From Mesorhizobium sp. dw_380 (lineage in GTDB: Bacteria > Pseudomonadota > Alphaproteobacteria > Rhizobiales > Rhizobiaceae), in NCBI RefSeq assembly GCF_018588885.1, contig NZ_JAFFIW010000006.1, forward strand, positions 186,001 to 250,000: a stretch of 64,000 nt of DNA, given 5' to 3'. The notes beneath the pieces are model-generated. The model saw nothing but the letters and a program-made list of their open reading frames with translations, made no database searches and was not told the origin of the DNA. Below, piece by piece: positions 43,066 to 52,459 of this stretch (the first letter of the stretch is position 1; each line of letters starts with the position of its first letter). The position numbers and the translations under genes were made by a program.

Positions 43066-43173
43066 GACATCTACCGGTTGCTTGGGCAAGCAAGCCTGTA
43101 ACAGCTGGCCACGAGACAGCAATGGCAAAGGGCTGTGCCAGGAGGCGCAATCGCCTCCCGGCCGCTTCGATGT

Positions 43174-43533
43174 CTATTTCTTTGGCGTCAGGATCTCGGT
43201 GCCGTTGCCTTCCTTGCCGGCGATCGTCCACAGGCCATGCAGCGAGCCGTCGTCCTCGACCTTGTAGACGACAAGGCCGATATCCTTGTCCATGACATAG
43301 CCGGCGGAGAATGCATTGTCGTTACGCATGCAGATGCCGTCCGAGGAGGACCCACCCGTCTCCCAGTGGATCGTGCAGGTGGTGCCGCTGGTCAGCGTGA
43401 TGGTGGCTTCGCCGCCATAGGACGATCCGTCGAAATTGGTGCCGGCGACGGTGTAGGTGCCGCCGATCGACTGGGCGGCCGCGGGCAGGGCGGCGAGGCC
43501 GAGCAAGGCGAAAGAAAGAAGAATTTTGCGCAT
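43174..43533 (-). CDS. Hypothetical secreted protein
   Basis: 119 residues from ATG 43533 with AGGGGGAA upstream. Clear signal peptide (MRKILLSFALLGLAALPAAA). The mature part is beta-rich with two cysteines (GTTCTIHWETG, SDGICMRNDNAFS) and GLWTIAGKEGNGTEILTP. Family not named with certainty; similar small periplasmic proteins are common in Rhizobiales. Confidence 0.75.
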   Translation of the reverse strand: MRKILLSFALLGLAALPAAAQSIGGTYTVAGTNFDGSSYGGEATITLTSGTTCTIHWETGGSSSDGICMRNDNAFSAGYVMDKDIGLVVYKVEDDGSLHGLWTIAGKEGNGTEILTPKK

Positions 43534-43679
43534 GATGTATTCCCCCTGTGAGCGACGATTCCGCTGCGGGGAAGCTAGGCCGGAAGATGCTGGCGGTAAA
43601 TCCGACAGCGGCTTGCCGACCGGACTTTTTCTGGGATGTGACTGGCCACCGGGCAATCCTTGCACGGATCGGCGGAAGA

Positions 43680-44675
43680 TCAGCCGCCGGTGACACTCAT
43701 ATGTCGGGAGACCGACGGGCGGCTGGTGCGCCGATCGATGATGAAATCATGGCCTTTCGGCTTGCGGCCGATCGCCTCGTCGATCGCGTCGGCGACCAGC
43801 TCATTGCTCTCCGATGCCCGCAACGGCGCGCGCAGATCGGCCGCATCCTCCTGGCCGAGGCACATATAGAGCGTGCCGGTGCAGGTCAGCCGGACGCGGT
43901 TGCAGCTTTCGCAGAAATTATGCGTCATCGGCGTGATGAAACCGAGCTTTCCGCCGGTCTCGGCAACGTGGACATAGCGGGCCGGGCCGCCGGTCTTGAA
44001 GGGAATGTCGGCCAGCGTGAACTGGCGCTCCAGCGAAGCGCGCAGCAGCGACAGCGGCAGATACTGGTCGGTGCGATCGGCGTCGATCTCGCCCATCGGC
44101 ATGGTTTCGATGACGGTCAGGTCCATGCCTCGGCCATGCGCCCAGCGCATCATGTCGGGCAGTTCGGCGTCGTTGAAATCCTTCAGCGCCACCGCGTTGA
44201 GCTTGACTTTCAGCCCGGCCGCCTGCGCGGCATCGATGCCTTCCATGACCTTGCCGAGATGGCCCCAACGGGTGATCTGGTGGAATTTGCCGGCGTCGAG
44301 CGTGTCGAGCGAGACGTTGATGCGCTTGACGCCGCAATCGGCAAGCTCGGCGGCGAAGCGCGACAATTGCGAGCCGTTGGTGGTCAACGTCAGTTCCTCC
44401 AGCGCGCCGCTGTCGAGATGCCGCGACAGCTGGCGCACCAGATGCATGATGTTCTTGCGCACCAGCGGTTCGCCACCGGTGAGGCGCAGCTTTCTGACGC
44501 CCTTTTCGATAAAGACGGTGCAGAGCCGGTCCAGCTCTTCCAGCGACAAGAGATCCTTCTTGGGCAGGAAGGTCATGTCCTCGGCCATGCAATAGGTGCA
44601 GCGGAAATCGCAGCGGTCGGTGACCGACACTCTGAGATAGCTGATCGTGCGACCGAAGGGGTCGATCATGTTCAT
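43680..44675 (-). CDS. moaA: GTP 3',8-cyclase MoaA
   Basis: 331 residues. Radical-SAM cluster [15 protein letters not shown] near residue 20, second iron-sulfur site [14 protein letters not shown] near 265, and the C-terminal Gly-Gly (SVTGG) needed for activity. Catalyses the first step of molybdenum cofactor synthesis from GTP, matching mobAB about 1.6 kb away. A second ATG lies two codons later. No Moco riboswitch is visible upstream. Confidence 0.95.
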   Translation of the reverse strand: MNMIDPFGRTISYLRVSVTDRCDFRCTYCMAEDMTFLPKKDLLSLEELDRLCTVFIEKGVRKLRLTGGEPLVRKNIMHLVRQLSRHLDSGALEELTLTTNGSQLSRFAAELADCGVKRINVSLDTLDAGKFHQITRWGHLGKVMEGIDAAQAAGLKVKLNAVALKDFNDAELPDMMRWAHGRGMDLTVIETMPMGEIDADRTDQYLPLSLLRASLERQFTLADIPFKTGGPARYVHVAETGGKLGFITPMTHNFCESCNRVRLTCTGTLYMCLGQEDAADLRAPLRASESNELVADAIDEAIGRKPKGHDFIIDRRTSRPSVSRHMSVTGG

Positions 44676-44868
44676 GTTCGAGCGTTTCCGTGGCCGTTAC
44701 CGGCGTCGTTACATACAGCTATGTGATACGATCCAGCCCACCATTCAAGATAGCCAGCCTTGATCTTTGGTAACATTCCCCGACCGACATTGCGTGTCGG
44801 ACACCCTCCATGCCTTTTCGCACGGCGCGAAGCAGCGTAGGGAAGGGGTAATTCAAGCAGGACCGATC

Positions 44869-45222
44869 ATGACGGCGCCAAAAGAACTGAGGGTCTCCAA
44901 GGACCGCAAGCTGCTCACCGTGACATTTCCCGGGCATCAGCCATTCGAGTTGCCGGCGGAACTCCTGCGTGTGGCGTCACCTTCAGCGGAGGTCCAGGGC
45001 CATTCGCCCGAACAGCGGGTGACGGTTCCCGGCAAGCGCAATGTGGCCATCCTGAAGATCGAGCCGGTGGGCAATTATGCGGTGCGCATCACCTTCGATG
45101 ATTTCCATGACACCGGCATCTTCACCTGGAATTACCTGCACACGCTCGGCCACGAGAAGGACGAACGCTGGAACGCCTATCTCGCCGAGCTTGCGGAAAA
45201 GGGCTTGAGCCGCGACCGCTGA
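44869..45222 (+). CDS. DUF971 (gamma-butyrobetaine hydroxylase-like N-terminal) protein
   Basis: 117 residues from ATG 44869. FELPAELLRVASPSAEVQGH, EPVGNYAVRITFDDFHDTGI and FTWNYLHTLGHEKDERWNAY are the DUF971 signatures. Often linked to iron-sulfur or molybdoenzyme metabolism; it lies divergent to moaA here. A longer upstream start would include unlikely coding DNA. Confidence 0.88.
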   Translation: MTAPKELRVSKDRKLLTVTFPGHQPFELPAELLRVASPSAEVQGHSPEQRVTVPGKRNVAILKIEPVGNYAVRITFDDFHDTGIFTWNYLHTLGHEKDERWNAYLAELAEKGLSRDR

Positions 45223-45293
45223 AGCCGTTCCGTCGCTGTCGTCAAAACGTCATCGATATGGAGTAGCGCGGGCAAAGGTTCGGGGACGAAAAA

Positions 45294-45905
45294 ATGTCGC
45301 TCATCACCACGGTCGAACAGCTCGAAGCACTCTATGGCGTTCCAGGCGAAGCCTCGCTGGTCAAGGAACTCGACCAGGTCATTCCCGAATATGCCGCCTT
45401 CATCGAGGCCTCACCCTTCGTTGCGCTTGCCACCAGCGGGCCGGAGGGGCTGGACTGTTCGCCGCGCGGCGATCTTGCCGGCTTCGTGCGCATCGTCGAT
45501 TCGAAAACGCTGATGATGCCGGATCGGCGCGGCAACAACCGCGCCGATTCGCTGAAAAACATCATCAGGGATCCGCGTGTCGGGCTGCTGTTCCTGGTGC
45601 CGGGTTCCGGTACCACGCTGCGCATCAACGGCCGGGCGCATATCACCACGGACCCGGCACTTTGCGCGTCGTTCATGGTCGACGGCAAGGCGGCGCGCTC
45701 GGTGACCGTCATCGATGTCGATTCGGTCTATTTCCAGTGCGCCCGCGCCATTGCGCGGTCGGAACTGTGGAACCCGGCCAGGCATGTCGACCCGAAGTCG
45801 CTGCCGACGCCCGGACAGATCCTGGAAATCACCAGCTGCAAGAACATCGACGGCGAAACCTACGACAAGGAATGGCCGGAGCGGGCGAAGAAAACGATGT
45901 GGTAG
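45294..45905 (+). CDS. Pyridoxamine 5'-phosphate oxidase family (flavin-binding split-barrel) protein
   Basis: 203 residues. FVALATSGPEGLDCSPRGD, LMMPDRRGNNRADSLKNII and VGLLFLVPGSGTTLRINGRA identify the MSMEG_1061-type FMN-binding family. Likely a flavin-dependent oxidoreductase of unknown substrate rather than PdxH. Followed by a terminator. Confidence 0.87.
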   Translation: MSLITTVEQLEALYGVPGEASLVKELDQVIPEYAAFIEASPFVALATSGPEGLDCSPRGDLAGFVRIVDSKTLMMPDRRGNNRADSLKNIIRDPRVGLLFLVPGSGTTLRINGRAHITTDPALCASFMVDGKAARSVTVIDVDSVYFQCARAIARSELWNPARHVDPKSLPTPGQILEITSCKNIDGETYDKEWPERAKKTMW

Positions 45906-45908
45906 GAT

Positions 45909-45938
45909 AGAGCCCTAAGATGGGCTCTATCTGTTTGT
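45909..45938 (+). terminator. Rho-independent terminator
   Basis: Stem AGAGCCC / GGGCTCT with a 6-base loop followed by ATCTGTTTGTTT, beginning four bases after the stop of the gene at 45294. Confidence 0.8.
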
Positions 45939-45940
45939 TT

Positions 45941-45990
45941 GCGCATGATCTTTTCCGAAAACCGGATGCCATTTTTCCGGATCATGCTCT
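45941..45990. repeat. Rhizobial palindromic intergenic element
   Basis: Starts GCGCATGATCTTTTCCGAAA and ends in the complementary TTTTTCCGGATCATGC, forming an imperfect hairpin of about 45 bases. The consensus is familiar from intergenic mosaic elements scattered through Rhizobiales genomes. It separates a convergent gene pair. Confidence 0.75.
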
Positions 45991-46005
45991 GGGCCGAAAG
46001 GGCGG

Positions 46006-46458
46006 TCACGCCTCCTTCAGCACCTCATAGATCTTGCGCATCTGCTCGCCGATCATGTCGCATTGTTCCGGCGTCGACTGGCTCATCGCCTTCTCGATCA
46101 GCGCCATATGGACTTTCAGCGCCTGCATCAGCAGCGCCTCACCAGCTTCGGTCAGCGCAAGCCGCAGGATACGCTTGTCCTTCTCATCTCCTTCGCGGCG
46201 CAGCAGGCCGCGTGTCTCCAGCTGCGGCAACAGCATGGTGATGTTGGAGCGGCCGACGAGCAGCTTGCGGGCAAGGTCGTGCTGCGACATGCCGGGATGG
46301 CGATAGAGGTTCATCAGCACATCGAGCTGCGCCGGCTTCAGGTCAAGCGGCGCTAGCTTCACCGCCAGCGTGCGCTCCAGCACATGGCAGGCGCGCGCCA
46401 CCGCGACCCAGTTGCGAAAGCGCGGGTTGTCCCAGGGCAGCTCTTGTTTATTGTTCAT
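46006..46458 (-). CDS. MarR family transcriptional regulator
   Basis: 150 residues. LDVLMNLYRHPGMSQHDLAR, KLLVGRSNITMLLPQLETRG and LLRREGDEKDKRILRLALTE form the winged helix. Two identical-design inverted repeats cover its start and the promoter of the divergent hydrolase gene, so it probably represses both. Ligand unknown. Confidence 0.92.
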   Translation of the reverse strand: MNNKQELPWDNPRFRNWVAVARACHVLERTLAVKLAPLDLKPAQLDVLMNLYRHPGMSQHDLARKLLVGRSNITMLLPQLETRGLLRREGDEKDKRILRLALTEAGEALLMQALKVHMALIEKAMSQSTPEQCDMIGEQMRKIYEVLKEA

Positions 46459-46486
46459 CTTTGAACTATTATGTTCATGCTTGAAC
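46453..46486. promoter_or_regulatory. Paired MarR operators
   Basis: GTTCA-TCTT-TGAAC at 46453-46466 and GTTCA-TGCT-TGAAC at 46473-46486, 20 bases centre to centre (two helical turns). The first covers the marR start codon; the second lies 20 bases before the hydrolase start. Ideal placing for cooperative repression of both genes. Confidence 0.72.
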
Positions 46487-46505
46487 GTATGGATGGATTC
46501 TCACT

Positions 46506-47411
46506 ATGGCATCATTCGGGCTGAAGGTCATCCGGGGGGTGTTTGGTGCAGCCGAACATATCGCGCCACGCATCAGCGGGCGCGCGGCGTTCGAACTGTT
46601 CTGTCGTACGCCAAGCGCCAGGGCGCTGACCGGTGGCGAACGCCGCGCCATAGACCGCGCCGCTGAGTTCATGACCGAAGCGCGCCATCATCGGCTGAAG
46701 ACGGCTACCGGCTGCGTCATGGTGCATGAGTTCCGGCCGGAGCCGGGCAGGGCGGCCGCCGGCACGGTGCTTGTCGTCCATGGCTGGCGTTCTCGCACCG
46801 AATATATGCGCGCCTTGATCGAGGGCTATCGCGCGGCCGGCTACAGGGTCGTTTCGCTTGACCTGCCGGGACATGGCCAGTCGCAGGGCCGGCACCTGAA
46901 CATGGTCAATGCGGTTGAGGCGGTGCGGGTTGCCGGTGAATGGTTCGGTCCATTCGTGGCGGCGGTCGGTCACTCGTTCGGCGGCGCCGTTGCTGCCAAT
47001 GCCATAGCCGGTTCGGTCAAGAACATTCCGCCGCTGACGGCCGGGCGTCTTGTGCTGATCGCAGCACCCAGCTCATTGCCGGCGATCTTTGCCGACTTCA
47101 GCCGCATGCTCAATGTCGGGCCGCGTTCGCAGGTCGCCATGGCGGACCGTGTCGAACACCTTTCCGGCAGGCCGCTGCATGAATTCACCGGCGACCGCCA
47201 GCTTGCCCAGGCGGCCGTGCCGACGCTGGTCATCCACGCGCCTGACGACCGCGAGGTGCCGGCCGAGCACGCAAGGCGCTATGCCGGTGCCGGCGATCAT
47301 GTGCTGCTGCACTGGGCCGACGGGCTTGGCCACCGCCGCATTCTTGCGGACAAGGGCGTTGTCGAACGCGCCGTCGCTTTCGTGGCCCACGAGCCGACGC
47401 TGCTTCACTGA
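46506..47411 (+). CDS. Alpha/beta hydrolase
   Basis: 301 residues. LVVHGWRSRTEYMRALIEGY, SLDLPGHGQSQGRHL and the nucleophile elbow AAVGHSFGGAVAANA are followed by the acid in IHAPDDREVPAEHA and a late histidine (GLGHRRIL). A serine esterase/lipase-like enzyme under the divergent MarR regulator. Substrate unknown, perhaps a toxic ester sensed by MarR. Confidence 0.9.
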   Translation: MASFGLKVIRGVFGAAEHIAPRISGRAAFELFCRTPSARALTGGERRAIDRAAEFMTEARHHRLKTATGCVMVHEFRPEPGRAAAGTVLVVHGWRSRTEYMRALIEGYRAAGYRVVSLDLPGHGQSQGRHLNMVNAVEAVRVAGEWFGPFVAAVGHSFGGAVAANAIAGSVKNIPPLTAGRLVLIAAPSSLPAIFADFSRMLNVGPRSQVAMADRVEHLSGRPLHEFTGDRQLAQAAVPTLVIHAPDDREVPAEHARRYAGAGDHVLLHWADGLGHRRILADKGVVERAVAFVAHEPTLLH

Positions 47412-47420
47412 GCGGTCCGG

Positions 47421-47822
47421 CTATTTCTTCTTCTCGCCGGGCTCTACCGGCAGCCCGGCAGCCTTCCAGGCCGTGTAGCCACCGAGGATGTGCTTGACCG
47501 GCGAAAGCCCCATGTCCTGCGCCGTCTTGGTGGCCAGGGCCGAGCGCCAGCCACCGGCGCAGAAGAAAACAAAACTCTTTCCCGAGGCGAAGAACGGCTT
47601 GTGATAAGGGCTCTCGGGATCGATCCAGAATTCCAGCATGCCGCGTGTGACATGTTTGGCACCGGGAATCCTGCCATCGCGTTCGACCTCGCGAGGATCG
47701 CGCAGGTCGACGAAAACGGTGCCTTCGTCCTCGAGCAATCCTGCCGCTTCTTCAGGCGAAACCACCTCGATCTCGGCATTCGCCTCGTCCAGCAGTTCGC
47801 GATAACCCTTTTTCACTGTCAT
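47421..47822 (-). CDS. Rhodanese-like domain protein
   Basis: 133 residues from ATG 47822. A single rhodanese domain with VFVDLRDPREVERDGRIPGA and active-site Cys in FVFFCAGGWRSALA near residue 91. Ends in KHILGGYTAWKAAG and a lysine tail. Sulfur transfer or persulfide handling in the cytoplasm. Confidence 0.88.
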   Translation of the reverse strand: MTVKKGYRELLDEANAEIEVVSPEEAAGLLEDEGTVFVDLRDPREVERDGRIPGAKHVTRGMLEFWIDPESPYHKPFFASGKSFVFFCAGGWRSALATKTAQDMGLSPVKHILGGYTAWKAAGLPVEPGEKKK

Positions 47823-47876
47823 CCCCTCCCGGCCGTGCTGGCAGGTCCGAATTTCGAGCACAACAGCCAGCATTTG

Positions 47877-48491
47877 TCACGCCGAGTCGGTGCCGGCCAT
47901 CGTCTTCCATGCAGCCATCGCCCCGGCGACCGTCGCCATCAGTGCGGTGCACGAAGCACCGTCTCGTGCCTGGATCGACATGCCGTGCTGCACCGTGGCG
48001 AAAAAGGTCGCGGCGGTACGGCAATCGAAATTCGCCGGCAATTCGCCCTCGGCCACGGCGCGCTCGAGGCGCTTGCACAGGGCTGTAAGGTTTTCGGCGC
48101 GGCGGCGGCGCAGATCCGCGCAGATGGCACCGCTGCTTGAGTCCTGGTGCAGTGCGCCCAGTGCAATCAGGCAACCCTGCGGGCGATCGGTCTGCGAATA
48201 GGCTTTGGCTGTCCGCCGCAGGAAATTCTCGATCGCAAGGCATGCCGTCGATGCCTCGTCCAATGCGGCCCAGATTTCGGTTCCTTCGGCGTGCGTGTAA
48301 TATTCGGTCGCTTCGAGGAACAGCGCCTCCTTGCTGCCGAACGCGGCATAGAGGCTGGGCGAATTGATACCCATCGCCGCGGTCAGGTCGGCGATCGACG
48401 TGCCCTCATAGCCTTTGGCCCAAAACAGTTCCATCGCGCGCCGCAGGGCCGCGGTTCGATCGAAGGTACGGGGACGGCCTCTTTCCGACAT
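47877..48491 (-). CDS. TetR family transcriptional regulator
   Basis: 204 residues from ATG 48491. HTH: DRTAALRRAMELFWAKGYEG, TSIADLTAAMGINSPSLYAA, FGSKEALFLEA, typical of the AcrR/TetR subgroup that controls divergent reductases. Longer starts would run through the operators. Likely represses the SDR gene at 48592 and itself. Confidence 0.92.
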   Translation of the reverse strand: MSERGRPRTFDRTAALRRAMELFWAKGYEGTSIADLTAAMGINSPSLYAAFGSKEALFLEATEYYTHAEGTEIWAALDEASTACLAIENFLRRTAKAYSQTDRPQGCLIALGALHQDSSSGAICADLRRRRAENLTALCKRLERAVAEGELPANFDCRTAATFFATVQHGMSIQARDGASCTALMATVAGAMAAWKTMAGTDSA

Positions 48492-48507
48492 GACGCCTGT
48501 TTCTGTG

Positions 48508-48581
48508 TTGATCGTTACATAAATCAGTTGACGCGGTTGGACAAGACTGCCAGACATTTGTGTATCAATCACTACATAAAT
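48508..48581. promoter_or_regulatory. Repeated operator-like motifs between tetR and SDR genes
   Basis: ATCGTTACATAAAT at 48511-48524 and ATCACTACATAAAT at 48568-48581 match at 12 of 14 positions. They sit near the tetR start and directly before the SDR ribosome site. Probably TetR binding sites controlling both directions. Confidence 0.5.
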
Positions 48582-48591
48582 GGAGAAACAG

Positions 48592-49338
48592 ATGTCTTCC
48601 AGCAATCTGAACGGCAAGGCAGCGCTCGTCACGGGCGGCAGTCGCGGCATCGGGGCGGCGATTGCCCGGCGCCTGGCGGCTGATGGCGCCGATGTCGCCC
48701 TGACCTATGTGCATGGCGAGGAACATGCCCGCTCGGTCGTGGCCGAGATAGAAGCCAAGGGCGGTCGCGCCATCGCGATCAAGGCCGACAACCGGGATGC
48801 CGTGGCGATCGACAAGGCCGTTGATGACGCCGTCGCCGCATTCGGCCGGCTGGATATCCTGGTCAACAGTGCCGGCATCTGGCGCGCGGCCCCCATCGAT
48901 ACGCTGTCGCTTGCCGATTTCGACGAGACCATGTCAGTCAATCTCAGGGCTCCGTTCATCGCCTCCAAGGCAGCGGCAGCCCATATGGGAGAGGGCGGCA
49001 GGATCATCTCGATCGGCAGCAATCTCGCCGAACGCGTCACCGACACAAGCCTCGGGGCCTATTCCGCCAGTAAGGCAGCGCTGGTCGGCCTGACCAAGGC
49101 TCTGGCGCGCGACCTCGGCCCGCGCGGCATCACCGCCAACGTCGTCCATCCCGGTTCGACCGACACCGACATGAACCCGGCGGATGGCCCGCATGCCGAA
49201 CATCAGCGCCGGAAGATGGCGACGCCGCGCTTCGGCAAGGCCGATGATATCGCCGGCATGGTTGCGTGGCTTGCCGGCCCGGAGGGGCGTTTCGTGACAG
49301 GTGCGGCATTGACGATCGATGGCGGCGCCAACGCCTAA
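48592..49338 (+). CDS. SDR family oxidoreductase
   Basis: 248 residues from ATG 48592, preceded by GGAG; an ATG four codons upstream is less well placed. LVTGGSRGIGAAIARRLAAD, VNSAGIWRAAP, catalytic SIGSNLAE and YSASKAALVGLTKALARDLG, ending TGAALTIDGGANA. A 3-oxoacyl reductase-like SDR paired with a TetR regulator, often an inducible detoxifying reductase. Confidence 0.92.
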   Translation: MSSSNLNGKAALVTGGSRGIGAAIARRLAADGADVALTYVHGEEHARSVVAEIEAKGGRAIAIKADNRDAVAIDKAVDDAVAAFGRLDILVNSAGIWRAAPIDTLSLADFDETMSVNLRAPFIASKAAAAHMGEGGRIISIGSNLAERVTDTSLGAYSASKAALVGLTKALARDLGPRGITANVVHPGSTDTDMNPADGPHAEHQRRKMATPRFGKADDIAGMVAWLAGPEGRFVTGAALTIDGGANA

Positions 49339-49543
49339 CTTGCATCGAGTCCTCGGGGGCGGAGACACTCCGCTCCCCCGTCACGATGTTGTGAAACTGT
49401 TCTGCAACAGGCGCTCGGAAATTTATGAAAGCTTAACGAAATCGGTATGAATCGGTATAGTCGCGCCTTACATCCGCCATGCGGTGAGCGAGACGGTCTT
49501 AGCGTGCGGAACGGGAACCGGTTGCGGCCGGAGCGGGTGATTC

Positions 49544-51427
49544 ATGAAATTCCTCCGAAACAAAGCAACCGCGATGCCGCTGATGGCGATCACGGCTACA
49601 CTCGCTTTCGGCGTGCCCCAGGCAGGCGCGCAAGGCCTTTTCGACATGCTGTTTGGCGGCGGCGTGAGGCATCAGCCGCAAGGTGAATTTCCGCCGCCGC
49701 CAAAGCACAGACCGAAAGCGACCGCCGATGGCGGCGATGGCGGCGCGAAAATCAGCAGCCCGTCCTACTACACCTATAAGGCCGACAAGCTGGTGCGCGT
49801 CGATTTCTCGACGCTGTCCGCAGCGCCCCAGCCGGCGACGCCGCAGGACGCCGCTTTCGTTCCGTCAGTCACGGGGGCTGCTTTCCACGACGCCATTGCC
49901 GGTCTCAGCGACTACGAACTCTATGCCGAGCCTGATATCGCCAAGGCGCTGATCGCCTACTATTCGGCCAATCCGGACTTTATCTGGGTGAGCGGAACCG
50001 GCCCCAACAGCCGCGCCCAGGATGCGGTGCGGGTGCTGGGAGAGGCGGCGAGCTATGGCCTGACGCCCACCGACTACACGGTCGATGTGCCGGCCGCCAG
50101 TTCGTCCCCGACGGACGACGCAGCCAAGTTGAAGGACCTCGTGCGCTTCGAGATGGCGCTGTCGGCGCGCGTATTGCGCTACGCCCATGACGCCCAAAGC
50201 GGCCGTGTCGAGCCCAACCGGATGACCGGCTACTACGATTTCCCGGCCAAGCCGCTCGACATGGTCGGCGTGCTGAAGACGCTGGCGCATACGCAGGAGG
50301 TTCGCACTTACCTCGAATCGCGGCATCCGCAGAATGCGGAATATCAGGCGCTGCGCGTCGAGCTGGAATCGCTGCAGGCAAGTGCCGAGAACGAGATCGT
50401 CGTCGATCCAAAGCTGCTGCTGAAGCCGGGCGAAACCAGCCCGGAATTGCCGAAGCTGCTGTCGCTGATCGCGCGCAATCTCGATGACGAGATGGGCGGC
50501 ACCTATGGTGAGGTCCTGTCGCGGCTGGCAACCAGCGAAGTCTACGTTCCCGAGCTGGTGCCGCTGATCAAGGCGGTGCAGCAGAAAGAGGGCATGAAAG
50601 GTGACGGCGTCATCGGTCCGCGCACCGTCGCTTTGCTCGCCGGGACATCGAAGGCCGACAGGCTGCTGAAGGTGCAGGTGGCGCTTGAAGAACTGCGCTG
50701 GCTGCCTTCCGATCTCGGCAGCCCGCGTGTCTTCATCAACCAGCCTGCCTTCACCGCGAGCTACATCGACAATGGCGAGGAAAAGCTGAAGACGCGCGCC
50801 GTCGTCGGCCGGGTGACCAACCAGACGGCATTCTTCTACGACCAGATCAAGCAGGTTGACTTTCATCCCTATTGGGGCGTGCCGCAGTCGATCATCGTCA
50901 ACGAAATGCTGCCCAGGCTGCGCGGCGATCCCGGCTATCTCGATCGGGCCGGCTACGAGGTGACGGATTCGCGCGGCAAGCGTATTCCTTCGTCGGCGGT
51001 CGATTGGGGCGCTTATGGTTCGAACATCCCCTACAGTGTGCGCCAGCAGCCGAGCGAGGCCAATGCGCTGGGCGAACTGAAGATCCTGTTCCCCAACAAG
51101 CATGCGATCTACATGCACGACACGCCGCAGAAATCGTTCTTCAAGCAGGATATGCGTGCGCTCAGCCATGGCTGCGTGCGCCTGCAGGACCCGCGCGGCA
51201 TGGCCGCGGCCGTGCTTGGCACCTCGGTCGACTATATCGCCGAGAAGCTGAAGCACGGACATTCGACCGAGGACGTGACGCGCAAGATTCCGGTCTATGT
51301 CGCCTATTTCACCGCCTGGCCCGACATGTCCGGCAAGGTCGAGTATTTCAGCGACGTCTACGACCGCGATTCACGGCTGAAGCAGGCCCTGGATGCGACC
51401 GAGGCGGTGCGTTCGCCGTCAAGCTGA
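49544..51427 (+). CDS. L,D-transpeptidase (YcbB/LdtD-like) with peptidoglycan-binding domain
   Basis: 627 residues with an N-terminal signal (MAITATLAFGVPQAGAQG). A helical scaffold region (SGTGPNSRAQDAVRVLGEAA), a peptidoglycan-binding motif (GDGVIGPRTVALLAG) and a YkuD catalytic domain with HPYWGVPQSIIVNEMLPRL and SHGCVRLQDPRG, whose Cys is residue 544. Forms 3-3 cross-links, important in Rhizobiales cell walls and polar growth. Ends 9 bases into a convergent gene. Confidence 0.93.
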   Translation: MKFLRNKATAMPLMAITATLAFGVPQAGAQGLFDMLFGGGVRHQPQGEFPPPPKHRPKATADGGDGGAKISSPSYYTYKADKLVRVDFSTLSAAPQPATPQDAAFVPSVTGAAFHDAIAGLSDYELYAEPDIAKALIAYYSANPDFIWVSGTGPNSRAQDAVRVLGEAASYGLTPTDYTVDVPAASSSPTDDAAKLKDLVRFEMALSARVLRYAHDAQSGRVEPNRMTGYYDFPAKPLDMVGVLKTLAHTQEVRTYLESRHPQNAEYQALRVELESLQASAENEIVVDPKLLLKPGETSPELPKLLSLIARNLDDEMGGTYGEVLSRLATSEVYVPELVPLIKAVQQKEGMKGDGVIGPRTVALLAGTSKADRLLKVQVALEELRWLPSDLGSPRVFINQPAFTASYIDNGEEKLKTRAVVGRVTNQTAFFYDQIKQVDFHPYWGVPQSIIVNEMLPRLRGDPGYLDRAGYEVTDSRGKRIPSSAVDWGAYGSNIPYSVRQQPSEANALGELKILFPNKHAIYMHDTPQKSFFKQDMRALSHGCVRLQDPRGMAAAVLGTSVDYIAEKLKHGHSTEDVTRKIPVYVAYFTAWPDMSGKVEYFSDVYDRDSRLKQALDATEAVRSPSS

Positions 51428-51886
51428 TAGCCGGCGTTCCGACAAGGGACGCCGGAAACCAGCGTCGCGCCCGGCGATCAGCCAGTAGACCAGCCCGGCC
51501 ACCAAACCGGCGGCGGCAATAATGCCGATGTCGGCCCAGCGCTCCGGATCCATATCCTGGGCCGAACTCGGCCAGATCAGGAGGAAGCCGCCAGCGGCGG
51601 CAGCGGCACCGAAGAACATGTGCATCAGGACATTGCGCAGCGAGAAGAATTCGGCGATGAGCGCGAAGATCAACGTCTGCAATACGGTCACGACAACCGT
51701 CAGGAAATAGATGAACATGCCGAGCGGCGGCACCACCAGGGCCGCGATCGGCGTAACGCCCATGACATCGAAATAGGCGGGCGCTCCAGGCAGGGAACTG
51801 AGCGCGGCGTAGATTGCCACCACGGCGAACAGGCCGACCAGTGTGGCGACGAGATAGCCGGCAAGCATCATCAGGATGCGCTTCAT
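51419..51886 (-). CDS. Hypothetical membrane protein
   Basis: 155 residues from ATG 51886. About four membrane helices (LAGYLVATLVGLFAVVAIYA, MFIYFLTVVVTVLQTLIFAL, FFGAAAAAGGFLLIW, IIAAAGLVAGLVYWLIAG). No family recognised. Overlaps the transpeptidase gene tail to tail. Confidence 0.75.
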   Translation of the reverse strand: MKRILMMLAGYLVATLVGLFAVVAIYAALSSLPGAPAYFDVMGVTPIAALVVPPLGMFIYFLTVVVTVLQTLIFALIAEFFSLRNVLMHMFFGAAAAAGGFLLIWPSSAQDMDPERWADIGIIAAAGLVAGLVYWLIAGRDAGFRRPLSERRLSA

Positions 51887-52041
51887 CACGTGCTTCGCCG
51901 TCGCCAAGCCCACCCCCCCATGCGGCGCAGTCAACAGTTTCAGTCAGCCATCAAAGACGATCCGGCGCAAGGGGAGGCGAGCAAGCGGTGCCCTTCCGCA
52001 AGCTCGGCCCTTCGCCCCCAAGAGAGTGTCTCCGGATCAGC

Positions 52042-52299
52042 CTATTTGGGCTCGGCCGTCACGGGGTCGTAAGTGATCTGAACCTTCGCCTTGTCGGCGG
52101 TGTAGTAGGTGACGATATAGGCGCCATCATCCCAGTCGACTTCTTTGACATATTGGAAGCCGTCACGCTGCTCGACCTTGGCGATGATGTCAGACAGTTT
52201 CTTGGCATTCGGTGGCGGCAATGGCTTGTCATCCGCCGCCAGAGCCGATCCGGCAGCGAGAAAAACGGCGACGCTGGTCGCCATGAGAAATCTGGACAT
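52042..52299 (-). CDS. PepSY-like exported protein
   Basis: 85 residues. Signal peptide (MSRFLMATSVAVFLAAGSAL) ending near AADDKP, then a single PepSY-like unit: LSDIIAKVEQRDGFQYVKEV, DWDDGAYIVTYYTAD. Periplasmic, possibly a protease inhibitor or chaperone-like module. Confidence 0.8.
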   Translation of the reverse strand: MSRFLMATSVAVFLAAGSALAADDKPLPPPNAKKLSDIIAKVEQRDGFQYVKEVDWDDGAYIVTYYTADKAKVQITYDPVTAEPK

Positions 52300-52459
52300 G
52301 GTTTTCCCTCAAGTTTGACTGAAGGAAACTCGCTGGCATGGTGGTTTGTTCCAGACGGGCTGCAACGGGTACCTGACCGCGTTTGCATCGATTGCAAATT
52401 CGCCGAGCGCTTCCCAACAGGGTGCCAAGACGGACGGTGAGGCCAAAACCTAGGAAAAA

